A stretch of 64,000 nucleotides of DNA, from contig NZ_PDCM01000002.1 of assembly GCF_008634025.1 (NCBI RefSeq), forward strand, positions 620,001 to 684,000, read 5' to 3'. The notes beneath the pieces were generated by a model. It saw only the letters and a program-made list of their open reading frames with translations. It ran no database searches and was not told the DNA's origin. The stretch comes from Streptomyces albofaciens JCM 4342 (GTDB lineage Bacteria > Actinomycetota > Actinomycetes > Streptomycetales > Streptomycetaceae). The translations under genes were made by a program, and so were the position numbers. Below, piece after piece: positions 54,452-62,429 of this stretch (the stretch's first letter is position 1; every line of letters begins with the position of its first letter).

Positions 54452-54812
54452 CGGGGACGCGCCCGGGCCGCGTACAGCGCCCGTAGGTGGCGGATCAGCG
54501 CGACCGCGGCGAGAAGCGCGGCGAGCGCGCACACGCCCCACCACCCGGCCCGGCTCCAGGCACGCGTCCCAGCCAGGAACCCGCGCTGCCGCCCAGATAA
54601 GCGCAGGCCATATAGGCGGTGTTGAGCCTGCTGCGGGCGTCGGGGCGCAGCGCGTGGACCCGGGCCTGGTTGGCGACCAGGCCGGATTGCATCGCCACGT
54701 CGAGGAGCAGGGTGCCGAGGATCAGCGCGGCCAGGCCCGGCGTGCCGCCGCGGGCGCCCACGGCGAGGATCGCGGCCGAGACGAGGACGGCGGCCAGGCA
54801 CACGGCGTTCAC
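54452..54812 (-). pseudogene. MFS transporter remnant
   Basis: In one frame AVCLAAVLVSAAILAVGARG, then LAALILGTLLLDVAMQSGLV and ARSRLNTAYMACAYLGGSAG, match the C-terminal membrane segments of MFS efflux proteins. The frame then shifts near 54560 to WWGVCALAALLAAVALIRHL. The N-terminal two thirds are missing. It is therefore truncated and frameshifted. Confidence 0.75.
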
Positions 54813-54847
54813 CGGGTCGGGCCCGTGTCGATGCAGCGTACGGCTTG

Positions 54848-55626
54848 ATGATCAGCTTCGCGCTCGGCGTCGAGGATCTCGCGGACACCCGGTTCGCCGT
54901 GTCCCCTCTGCACGAGACCGTGTTCAGCCTGCGGGTCCTGCACGGTCCGGGCCTCTTCGCACTGCATCTCCCGTGGCGCCGGTCCGTTCTCGGCGGACTC
55001 GGCACGCTGGACACGGCCCTGCTGCTCTCCCTGGTGGCACGCCGGCTGACCCTGCCGGACTTCCCGACCCCCAGGCCCGCGGGCTTCGCCCCGGCCTTCG
55101 AAGAGGAGCTGGCCCGCGTCCGCGGGACACCGGCGGACGCGGTGCGCCGTGACCTGCCGGCCACCCACACGCCGGACCCGCTCCCCGAACCGCTGCGCGA
55201 TGCCGCCTCGGCCGACGACGCGCCCGTCGTCCGGCTCCGGAACGCCGTCTGTCAGCTTCTGCGGGATTACTGGGAGATCGCGGTACGGCCGTGGTGGCCG
55301 CAGCTGCGGCTCGTGGCGGAAGCCGACATGACGTACCGCGCGCGGCAACTGGCCATGGGCGGCGCCCGGCTGCTCTTCGCCGACATGCACCCCGACCTGC
55401 GGTGGCACAACGGGGCCCCAGAGCAAGGCTGCTCGCCCTCCTGGAGGAGTCGCTGCCCACCGTCGAACTCGCCCGCCGCCTCCGGGTGACGCCCAGCGCC
55501 GTGTCCCAGCACCTGCGCGTCCTGCACGCGACCGGGCTGGTCACCCGGGCCCGCCACGGACGGCAGGTGCTGTACCGGCGGAGCGCTCTCGGCGAGCAGC
55601 TGACGGGGAACGCCCGGCGGCAGTGA
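54848..55626 (+). pseudogene. ArsR-type regulator with DUF5937-like N-terminus, decayed
   Basis: ATG at 54848 opens MISFALGVEDLADTRFAVSP, an N-terminus typical of ArsR-like regulators with a DUF5937-type domain. That frame is lost near 55430. The C-terminal winged helix (LLALLEESLPTVELARRLRV, TPSAVSQHLRVLHATGLV) is in another frame and ends at 55626. The middle of the usual protein of about 330 aa is missing. It is divergent from the MFS remnant, the usual regulator-transporter arrangement, so both decayed together. Confidence 0.75.
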
Positions 55627-55645
55627 CCGCCGTACGCCCGCGGCC

Positions 55646-56749
55646 TCAGCGCGAGCGCGTGAGGCTGATGCGGTGCACCGAGTCGACGCGGTCGGCGCCG
55701 GCCGCGGACTTGTCCACGACGTAGGCCGTGCCGCGGCGGACCGTGACGTGGTTCGGGTTGGGGCCGGTGGCCAGGTCGGCCAGGACGGTGCCCTTCTTCG
55801 GGTCCACGACGGTCGTGGTGCCGCTGCCCCGGTTGGCGACGAAGACCCGGCCGGAGCGGTGGTCGGCGGCGACGGAGAGGGCGCCGGCGCCGGTGCGCAC
55901 GGTCCGGGTGACCTCGCCCTTGCGCAGGTCGACGACCGAGAGGGTGCCCGCGGCCTGGTCGGCGGTGTAGGCGGTGCGGCCGTCGGCGGACAGGTCGATG
56001 CCGATGGGGGTGTCACCGGTGGGGATGAAGCGCGGCTCGGCCTTGTACGGGCTGACCGCGATGATCCGGTCGTTGGTCAGGTCGGTGGCGTAGGCGGTGC
56101 CGGTGTGCGTGTCGACGGCGAGCCCGGCGGTGCCCGCTCCCTCGACCTTGACCCGCTTCTTCTCCTTGAAGGTGCGGGTGTCGAAGGCGACGACGGAACC
56201 GTCGCCGAAGCCGCTGGCCCAGGCGAGGTCGTGGCGCTTGTCGATGACGACCTCGCGGGCGTGCGCGACGCCCGGCAGGGTGGCGAGGTGCTTGCCGGTC
56301 CGCTGGCTGTAGACGGCCACCGAGTTGTTACGGGTGTTGGTGGTCCACACGGTGTCGTGCTCGTCGTCCACGGCCACGCCGTAGACCGCCTCGACCGCGC
56401 CGGTGGCCTGGTCGGTGACCGGCGGGGTGTAGGCGGCCTCGGTCTTGAGCGTCTTCGGGTCGACCTTCAGCAGTCTGGACTGCGTGACGGGGGGCCGGCC
56501 GACGGCGGTCGTCGCCCACAGGACGTGGTGCCGCTCGGAGTAGGCCGACTGGTAGAGGCCGGTGGCCAGTGGGGCGGTGTCCACGCGGTACGACGGCTGG
56601 TGCGCGGCTCCGCCGTGCGGGTGCCGGTCGTGCGCGACCGCGGTGCCGCTCACGGCGAGGACGCTGCCCGCGGCGACGGCGAGGGCGGTGGCGCGGCGGA
56701 CGAGCCGGCGCGAAGCGGTGCGGGACCGCGGCGTCTTGGTGGCGTTCAT
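55646..56749 (-). CDS. Secreted YncE-like beta-propeller protein, iron-regulated
   Basis: 367 aa from ATG at 56749 with GAGGAG upstream. Signal peptide about 1-38 (twin-arginine-like SRRLVRRATALAVAAG). YVTN/YncE repeats follow: VYGVAVDDEHDTVWTTNTRN, AREVVIDKRHDLAWASGFGD, AGLAVDTHTGTAYATDLTND, IGIDLSADGRTAYTADQAAG, SVAADHRSGRVFVANRGSG. E. coli YncE is a Fur-regulated exported propeller. Here an iron box lies 70 bases upstream, so it probably belongs to the iron-starvation response. The molecular role is unknown. Confidence 0.9.
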   Translation of the reverse strand: MNATKTPRSRTASRRLVRRATALAVAAGSVLAVSGTAVAHDRHPHGGAAHQPSYRVDTAPLATGLYQSAYSERHHVLWATTAVGRPPVTQSRLLKVDPKTLKTEAAYTPPVTDQATGAVEAVYGVAVDDEHDTVWTTNTRNNSVAVYSQRTGKHLATLPGVAHAREVVIDKRHDLAWASGFGDGSVVAFDTRTFKEKKRVKVEGAGTAGLAVDTHTGTAYATDLTNDRIIAVSPYKAEPRFIPTGDTPIGIDLSADGRTAYTADQAAGTLSVVDLRKGEVTRTVRTGAGALSVAADHRSGRVFVANRGSGTTTVVDPKKGTVLADLATGPNPNHVTVRRGTAYVVDKSAAGADRVDSVHRISLTRSR

Positions 56750-56818
56750 GGTCTTCACTCCTCGTAGGGAGGCAGGCGGGAGGGAGGTCGGGGAGGATCC
56801 ACCCGACACGATCAAAGG

Positions 56819-56837
56819 TTAGCTTAGCCTTACCTAA
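56819..56837. promoter_or_regulatory. Iron box upstream of the YncE-like gene
   Basis: TTAGCTTAGCCTTACCTAA matches the iron-box consensus at 16 of 19 positions. It overlaps the stop codon of the NRPS gene (56830-56832), so the next promoter is buried in the 3' end of that gene. Confidence 0.8.
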
Positions 56838-59800
56838 GTTGCGTACTGAGGGCGGGCGTCCCGGCCGGAGCGGCACCGCCCCCAACGCGCGCGCTGTTCG
56901 GGCCGGTTGAGCCGTCCAGCTCGGCCAGCCGCGCCGCGACCACCGTCGCGATCCGGTCCATCCAGCGCGGCTGCGTCATCTGCGGGTGCAGGCAGTCCAC
57001 GTCGTGGTTGGCCAGCTCGCCCTTCACGTACGGCATCCACGCCCGCCGGGACAGCCAGTCCTCGGCGCGCGGTGCGGCCGCGGTGAAGAACAGCACGTCG
57101 CCGGTGAACACCCGGTGCCGGTGCTCCCGCATGAGGCGGGCGTTGTTGACGACGATGTCCACGACGGCGGACAGTGTCCGGTCGGACAGCCCGGCCAGCG
57201 CGCTGCCCTCGCGGCGCAGCGTCTCCAGGACGTCCTCCCGCGTCAGCTCGTCCGTCCGCTCGAAGCCCGCCATCCGCAGCAGGGCGGTCAGCGCGTCGGT
57301 CTCCTTGGGTACGGCCTGGTCGCGCCACTGGTCGGACGGGTAGGCGTCCAGCAGGGCGAGCAACTCGACCTCCTCACCCGCTTCCTGGAGCCGCACCGCC
57401 ACGGTGTGGGCGAGGACGCCGCCCACGGACCAGCCGAGCAGCCGGTAGGGGCCGTGCGGCCGCACGGTGCGCAGCTGCCGTACGTAGTCGGCGGCCATCT
57501 CCTCCATCGTCGCCGGGAGGGGTTCCTCGCGGGCCAGGCCGCGAGCCTGGAGGCCGTACACCGGCTGCGCCGGGTCGAGCCGGGACAGCAGGCCCGAATA
57601 GCACCAGCTGATGCCGCCCGCCGGGTGCAGCACGAACAGCGGCGGACGGTCGCCGGCCTGGCGCAGCGGCAACAGCACGTCCAGCGCGTCCCCGCCGGAA
57701 GCACCGGAACCGACGGAACCGCCGGTCCCGTCGCCGTCCAGGCGGGCGGCGAGCGCGGCCGGGGTGCGGTCCTGGAAGAGCGCGCCGATGGCCAGCTGCA
57801 CGCCGAGCGTGTCACGGACCCGCCCCATCAGGCGGGCGGCCAGCAGCGAGGTACCGCCCAGGTCGAAGAACGCGTCGTCCACACCGACCCGGGGCAGGCC
57901 CAGCACCTCGGCGAACAGCCGGGCGAGGGTTTCCTCCCGGTGGGTGCGCGGGGCGCGGCCGGGCCCCGACGTGAAGGCGGGGGCCGGAAGCCGCTTGCGG
58001 TCCAGCTTGCCGTTCGGGCTGAGCGGGAACGCGTCCAGCACGAGCACGCTGTTGGGCACCATGTGCTCCGGCAGCGTGCGGGCGAGCGCGTCGCGCAGCT
58101 CCTCCGGGTCGGGCGGGGCCGCGCCGTCGCCGCTCTCGGGCGTGACGTAGCCGGTCAGCCGCTGGTCGCCGGGCCGGTCCTCGCGCACCACCGCGCAGGC
58201 CGCGCCGACGGCGGGCAGGGCGGCCAGCGCCTCCTCGATCTCGCCGAGTTCGACCCGCTGGCCGCGCAGCTTGACCTGGTGGTCGGTGCGGCCGAGGTAG
58301 AGCAGTTCGCCGCGGTCGGTCCAGCGGGCCAGGTCGCCGGTGCGGTACATACGGCTTTCCGCGGGCCCGTACGGGTCGGCGACGAAGCGGGTCGCGGTCA
58401 GGCCGGGCCGTCCCAGGTAGCCGTCGGCGAGCTGGGTCCCGGCGAGGTACAGCTCGCCGGGGACGCCGGGCGGGCACGGTTGCAGGGCCGCGTCCAGGAC
58501 GTACAGACGGGTGTTCCACACGGGTGCCCCGATGGGCACCGGTCCGTCGCCGTCGGGCGCGCAGGCGTGGTACGTGACATCGACGGCGGCCTCGGTGGGG
58601 CCGTACAGGTTGTGCAGTCCGACGCCGGGCAGCGTCCGGGCGAACTCGCGGGCCGTCTCGCGCGGCAGCGCCTCACCGCTGCAGAACACCCGGCGCAGCC
58701 CCGTGCAGGTCGCCGCGTCCGGTTCGGCGAGGAACACCTGGAGCATGGACGGGACGAAGTGGCATGTGGTGGCGGCCTGTTCACGGATGACGCGGGCCAG
58801 GTAGGCGGGGTCGCGGTGGCCGCCGGCGTCGGCCACCACCAGCGTGGCGCCCTGGCGCAGCGGCCAGAAGAACTCCCACACGGACACGTCGAAGCCCGAG
58901 GGCGTCTTCTGGAGCACCCGGTCGCCCGGTTCCAGGCCGTACTGCCCCTGCATCCAGCGCAGCCGGTTGTCGATGGCCCGGTGGCCGACGACGACGCCCT
59001 TGGGGCGGCCGGTGGAGCCGGAGGTGTAGATGACGTACGCGGGGTGGTCCGGGGTGAGCGGGCGCGGCGGGACGGTGCCGGGGTAGGCGGTCAGGTCGAG
59101 GCCGTCCAGGACGACCACCGGCACCTGCCCGTCGCCCGGTACGCGGCCCTCCCGGTCGGTGATCACGCACACCGGCCGGGCGTCGTCGAGCATGTACGCG
59201 AGCCGGTCGGCGGGGTAGTCGGGGTCCAGCGGCAGGTAGGCGCCGCCCGCCTTGAGGACGGCGAGCAGGACAAGGACGAGGTCGGCGGAGCGCGGTACGG
59301 CGACGGCGGCCAGGGTGCCGGGGCGCACGCCGAGGGACGCCAGGTGCCGGGCCAGCCGGTTGGCGCGGGCGTCGAGTTCGGCGTAGGTCCACACGGTGTC
59401 GCCGTGGACCAGCGCGGTGGCGCCGGGGGTGCGGACGGCCTGGGCCTCGATGGGGCCGATGAGGGTGGTGGGCGGCAGGGAGCGGGAGGTGGCGTTGAAC
59501 GTCTCCAGTACGAGGTCCCGTTCGGCCGCGGTGGCGATGCCGTGTGTGCCCAGGGGCTCGTGCGGGTCGGCGTGCGCCAGCCGGGAGAGCAGGTCGAGGA
59601 ACCGTTCCTGGTGGTGACCGAGGTCCGCCTCCTCGTACAGCGCCGGGTTGGCGTCGTAGTCGAGGCGCAGACCACGGCCGTCGGCGCGGTCGTAGACGTT
59701 GACGGTCAGTTCGTCCACCGGTCCGGTGGACAGGTTGTGCGCGGTGGCCGGGGCGCCCGCGAAGTCCAGGCCGTAGTCGAACGGCATCACGTTGACCAGC

Positions 59801-60942
59801 GGCCCGACCAGCGCCCGGTCCGCGCCGAGCAGTCCGAGGTCGCGGCGGATGTCCTCGTACCGGTAGCGCTGGTGGCGGCGGGCCGACCGGATGCCGAGGA
59901 CTACCTGGCGCGCCAGTTCGGCGAAGGTGGCGGCCGGGCTCACGGTCAGCCGCAGCGGCAGTACGTTCATGACCATGCCGGGGACGCGCAGCGCCACCGA
60001 GCCCATGCGGCCCATCATGGGCAGCCCGAGGACGACCTCCTCGGCGCCGGTGGCCCGGGACAGGTACAGCGCCTGGGCGGCGAGCAGCACATCGGGCCAG
60101 GTGGCGCGGACCGAGGAGGCCAGTTCCTTGAGCCGGTCGGTGGCCTCGGGGCCCAGGTGCGCGGTGCGGCGCAGGTGGGTGCGGGAGGGCAGCGCGGTGC
60201 GCCCGGCCAGGTTGACGGCCTCGGGCCGGTCCGCGAACGCCTCGTTCCAGTGCCGGCGGTCGGCCTCGTACGTGTCCGACGCGCGGTACGCGACGTCCTC
60301 GGCCACCAGGTCGGTCAGCCGTCCGAACGGGCTGGGGCCCACGGGTTCACCGGCCGCGAGCGCCGTGTAGGCCTCGGCGGTGCGGCGGGCCAGCAGCGAA
60401 TAGCCGAAGCCGTCCATGACGACGTGGTGGACGCGCTGGTACCACAGCCAGCGCTCCTCGCCGACCCGGAACAGCGCGTGCGCGAACAGCGGCCCAGCGG
60501 CCAGGTCGAACGGCTCGGCCAAGTCGGCCCGCATCCAGGCGCGTGCCGCGCCGTCGGGATCGTCCTCCGCGCGCAGGTCCGCCAGGTGCAGCGGCAGCGG
60601 CGCGGGGCAGGTGGTCAGCGGTAGCTGACGGGGCCCTCCGTCGGTATCGACGATACGGACCCGCAGCGCGTCGGCCTCGGCGACCACCTGGTGCAGCGCG
60701 TCGGAGAACAGCGCCGGGTCCACCGGCCCGTGGATCTCCAGGTATTCGGCGGTGTTCTGCGCGGGGCTCGCCGGGTCCAGGGCCTGTGCGTACCACAGGC
60801 CGGTCTGCGCGGCCGTCAGCGGCAGGCCGTCGGCGGTGTCACGGCTGCTCGTACCGGCGCCCGGGCCGTCCGTGCCGGTGCCACGGCGGTCCGCGGCGGA
60901 GGCCGTGCCGGTGTCCGTACCGGTGTCGACCGGCGCCGTCAC
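56830..60942 (-). CDS. entF: EntF-like nonribosomal peptide synthetase (C-A-T-TE), serine-specific
   Basis: 1370 aa from GTG at 60942, overlapping the aryl carrier stop (GTGA). The condensation domain (about 35-470) has HHVVMDG. The adenylation domain (about 480-980) has YTSGSTGRPKG, and the specificity residues read by alignment to EntF are D-V-W-H-F-S-L-V, the serine code. The carrier domain has DLGGTSLLAARL and the thioesterase GWSVGG. EntF joins dihydroxybenzoate to serine and cyclises three units to the enterobactin trilactone; the same product type is expected. DHB synthesis and activation genes (entCBAE) and an MbtH-like protein are not in the window. Confidence 0.94.
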   Translation of the reverse strand: MTAPVDTGTDTGTASAADRRGTGTDGPGAGTSSRDTADGLPLTAAQTGLWYAQALDPASPAQNTAEYLEIHGPVDPALFSDALHQVVAEADALRVRIVDTDGGPRQLPLTTCPAPLPLHLADLRAEDDPDGAARAWMRADLAEPFDLAAGPLFAHALFRVGEERWLWYQRVHHVVMDGFGYSLLARRTAEAYTALAAGEPVGPSPFGRLTDLVAEDVAYRASDTYEADRRHWNEAFADRPEAVNLAGRTALPSRTHLRRTAHLGPEATDRLKELASSVRATWPDVLLAAQALYLSRATGAEEVVLGLPMMGRMGSVALRVPGMVMNVLPLRLTVSPAATFAELARQVVLGIRSARRHQRYRYEDIRRDLGLLGADRALVGPLVNVMPFDYGLDFAGAPATAHNLSTGPVDELTVNVYDRADGRGLRLDYDANPALYEEADLGHHQERFLDLLSRLAHADPHEPLGTHGIATAAERDLVLETFNATSRSLPPTTLIGPIEAQAVRTPGATALVHGDTVWTYAELDARANRLARHLASLGVRPGTLAAVAVPRSADLVLVLLAVLKAGGAYLPLDPDYPADRLAYMLDDARPVCVITDREGRVPGDGQVPVVVLDGLDLTAYPGTVPPRPLTPDHPAYVIYTSGSTGRPKGVVVGHRAIDNRLRWMQGQYGLEPGDRVLQKTPSGFDVSVWEFFWPLRQGATLVVADAGGHRDPAYLARVIREQAATTCHFVPSMLQVFLAEPDAATCTGLRRVFCSGEALPRETAREFARTLPGVGLHNLYGPTEAAVDVTYHACAPDGDGPVPIGAPVWNTRLYVLDAALQPCPPGVPGELYLAGTQLADGYLGRPGLTATRFVADPYGPAESRMYRTGDLARWTDRGELLYLGRTDHQVKLRGQRVELGEIEEALAALPAVGAACAVVREDRPGDQRLTGYVTPESGDGAAPPDPEELRDALARTLPEHMVPNSVLVLDAFPLSPNGKLDRKRLPAPAFTSGPGRAPRTHREETLARLFAEVLGLPRVGVDDAFFDLGGTSLLAARLMGRVRDTLGVQLAIGALFQDRTPAALAARLDGDGTGGSVGSGASGGDALDVLLPLRQAGDRPPLFVLHPAGGISWCYSGLLSRLDPAQPVYGLQARGLAREEPLPATMEEMAADYVRQLRTVRPHGPYRLLGWSVGGVLAHTVAVRLQEAGEEVELLALLDAYPSDQWRDQAVPKETDALTALLRMAGFERTDELTREDVLETLRREGSALAGLSDRTLSAVVDIVVNNARLMREHRHRVFTGDVLFFTAAAPRAEDWLSRRAWMPYVKGELANHDVDCLHPQMTQPRWMDRIATVVAARLAELDGSTGPNSARVGGGAAPAGTPALSTQLR

Positions 60943-61169
60943 GAGGCGACGCCCAGAATGCGGGCCCACGCCTCGATGGCGGGCTGCTCGGCGAGGTCCA
61001 CGAAGCCGGCCCGGGTGTCGTGGTCGCGCCGCCATCGTTCGAGGAGCGCCATGATGCGGACCGAGTCCATGCCGTAGTCGACGAGGTTCTCGTCCACGGG
61101 GATGTCGGCCGGGTCCTCCCCGAGCACATCGGCGACATCCGCGCGCAGGTGATCGATGGTCAGTGCCAT
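60939..61169 (-). CDS. Stand-alone aryl carrier protein
   Basis: 76 aa. The phosphopantetheine site is in VDYGMDSVRIMALLERW (DSxR as in the EntB/DhbB aryl carrier domain, not the LGG(D/H)SL of peptidyl carriers). It should carry 2,3-dihydroxybenzoate to the condensation domain of the following NRPS. In EntB this domain is fused to isochorismatase; here it is free. AAGGAG lies about 12 bases upstream of ATG. Coupled to the NRPS by GTGA. Confidence 0.9.
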   Translation of the reverse strand: MALTIDHLRADVADVLGEDPADIPVDENLVDYGMDSVRIMALLERWRRDHDTRAGFVDLAEQPAIEAWARILGVAS

Positions 61170-61253
61170 GGCGTGTCGGTTCTCCTTGAGCGTGTGGCCG
61201 GCGGGGCCGGCCGGGAAGGGGCCGTACGTCGGCGGACGGCCGGGGGCGGGCAC

Positions 61254-61278
61254 CCGGCCGGGGCGCTTCCCCGGCCGG
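61254..61278 (-). terminator. Intercistronic hairpin between lipoprotein and carrier genes
   Basis: Ten-base GC arms CCGGCCGGGG / CCCCGGCCGG with a five-base loop, 32 bases after the lipoprotein stop. It could partly terminate transcription or stabilise the upstream mRNA, giving more binding protein than NRPS. Confidence 0.55.
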
Positions 61279-61309
61279 TGGCGGTGCCGTCCGTTACTGG
61301 GTCACGGCC

Positions 61310-62287
61310 TTACCGGGCCATGGCCTTGCGGATGTCCTCCAGGACGGACATGGCCGCCAGACCGCCGCCGAGACTGGTCCACTTGGAACCGTCGATCTCG
61401 GTGGCGTGGCCGTCGCGGACGGCACCGAGCTGCCGGTAGGCGGGCTTGTCCTTCAGCTCGGCGAACAGGTCGGCGTCCTTGCCCTTGGCGGCGAGGGTGC
61501 CGATGAACAGCCAGTCGGCGTCGATCTGCCGGATGTCCTCGTCGCTGATCGGGGTGGAGTGGCCCTGGCCGCGCTCGTTCTGGATGCCGGGCCGCTTGAA
61601 GCCGAGGTCCTTCAGGACGTCGCTGATGAAGACGCCCTGCTGCATCACGGCGGTGCCCTTGGCGGAGTAGCGGGCGACGGAGACGGTGGCGCCGGCGTGC
61701 GCGCCCAGCTTCTTCTTCAGCTCGGCGACCTTGGCGTCGTAGCCCGCCACGAAGGACTTGGCCTCGTTCTGCTTGCCGAGGGCCCGGCCGGTGAGGTCGA
61801 GCGCCTTCTTCCAGTCCTTGTCCTTGCCGATGGTGACGACGGTCGGCGCGATGGCCTTCAGCTGCTGGAGGACCTTCTGGTCGGCGAGCTGTCCGGCGAG
61901 GATGACGTCCGGCTTGGCGCGCAGCACCTTTTCGATGTCGGGACCGGTGACGGCGCCGACGACCGGTATGCCGGCCGCGCGTTCGGCGAGGTATTCGGGG
62001 GCGCCCTTCTGGCCGCGGCCCGCGGTCAGACCGATCGGCTTGACGCCGAGCGCCAGCGCGGAGTCGAGGTCCATCTCGCTGAGCGCCACCACCTTGGCGG
62101 GCTTGGCGGGCACCTCGACCTCGGCGCCGGTGGCGTCGGTGACGGTGACCTTGCCGGCACCGCCGGTCTTCGCCTTCCCCGAACCGCCGGCCTGGTCCCC
62201 TCCGCAGGCGGTGAGGGCCAGCGCCAGGGCGGTGGTGACGGCGGCCGCCGCGGTCAGGCGGACGCGCGGCGAGGAGTGCGTGGACAT
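61310..62287 (-). CDS. Second siderophore-binding lipoprotein (FecB/FepB type)
   Basis: 325 aa from ATG at 62287 with GGAGACC upstream. Lipobox LTAC (Cys28), Gly/Lys linker, then the binding domain (KVTVTDATGAEVEVP, AKVVALSEMDLDSALALGVK, KPDVILAGQLADQKVLQQLK). It has the same architecture as the lipoprotein at 36132 but differs in sequence, so the two may prefer different forms of the siderophore. First gene of the operon with the carrier protein and NRPS, under the near-perfect iron box at 62411. Confidence 0.94.
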   Translation of the reverse strand: MSTHSSPRVRLTAAAAVTTALALALTACGGDQAGGSGKAKTGGAGKVTVTDATGAEVEVPAKPAKVVALSEMDLDSALALGVKPIGLTAGRGQKGAPEYLAERAAGIPVVGAVTGPDIEKVLRAKPDVILAGQLADQKVLQQLKAIAPTVVTIGKDKDWKKALDLTGRALGKQNEAKSFVAGYDAKVAELKKKLGAHAGATVSVARYSAKGTAVMQQGVFISDVLKDLGFKRPGIQNERGQGHSTPISDEDIRQIDADWLFIGTLAAKGKDADLFAELKDKPAYRQLGAVRDGHATEIDGSKWTSLGGGLAAMSVLEDIRKAMAR

Positions 62288-62410
62288 GTCTGTGGTCTCC
62301 GAAGGGTGAAGTCCGGCGCCGGAGCGGCGTGTGACGGAACGGTGGTTTCGGGGCATGCCGGAAGTGCCGTGGCGTTCGGTCCGGCGGGCGACCGAAGCCC
62401 CGATTGAGCC

Positions 62411-62429
62411 TTAGGTTAGGCTAACCTTA
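62411..62429. promoter_or_regulatory. Near-perfect iron box, divergent
   Basis: TTAGGTTAGGCTAACCTTA matches the consensus TTAGGTTAGGCTAACCTAA at 18 of 19 positions. It serves the lipoprotein-carrier-NRPS operon on the minus strand and the permease operon on the plus strand. Its last base is the first base of the permease ATG. Confidence 0.92.

Noticed and set aside
56986..60624. Plus-strand open frame of about 1200 codons
   Set aside because: Antisense of the NRPS, whose C, A, T and TE motifs are all on the minus strand.
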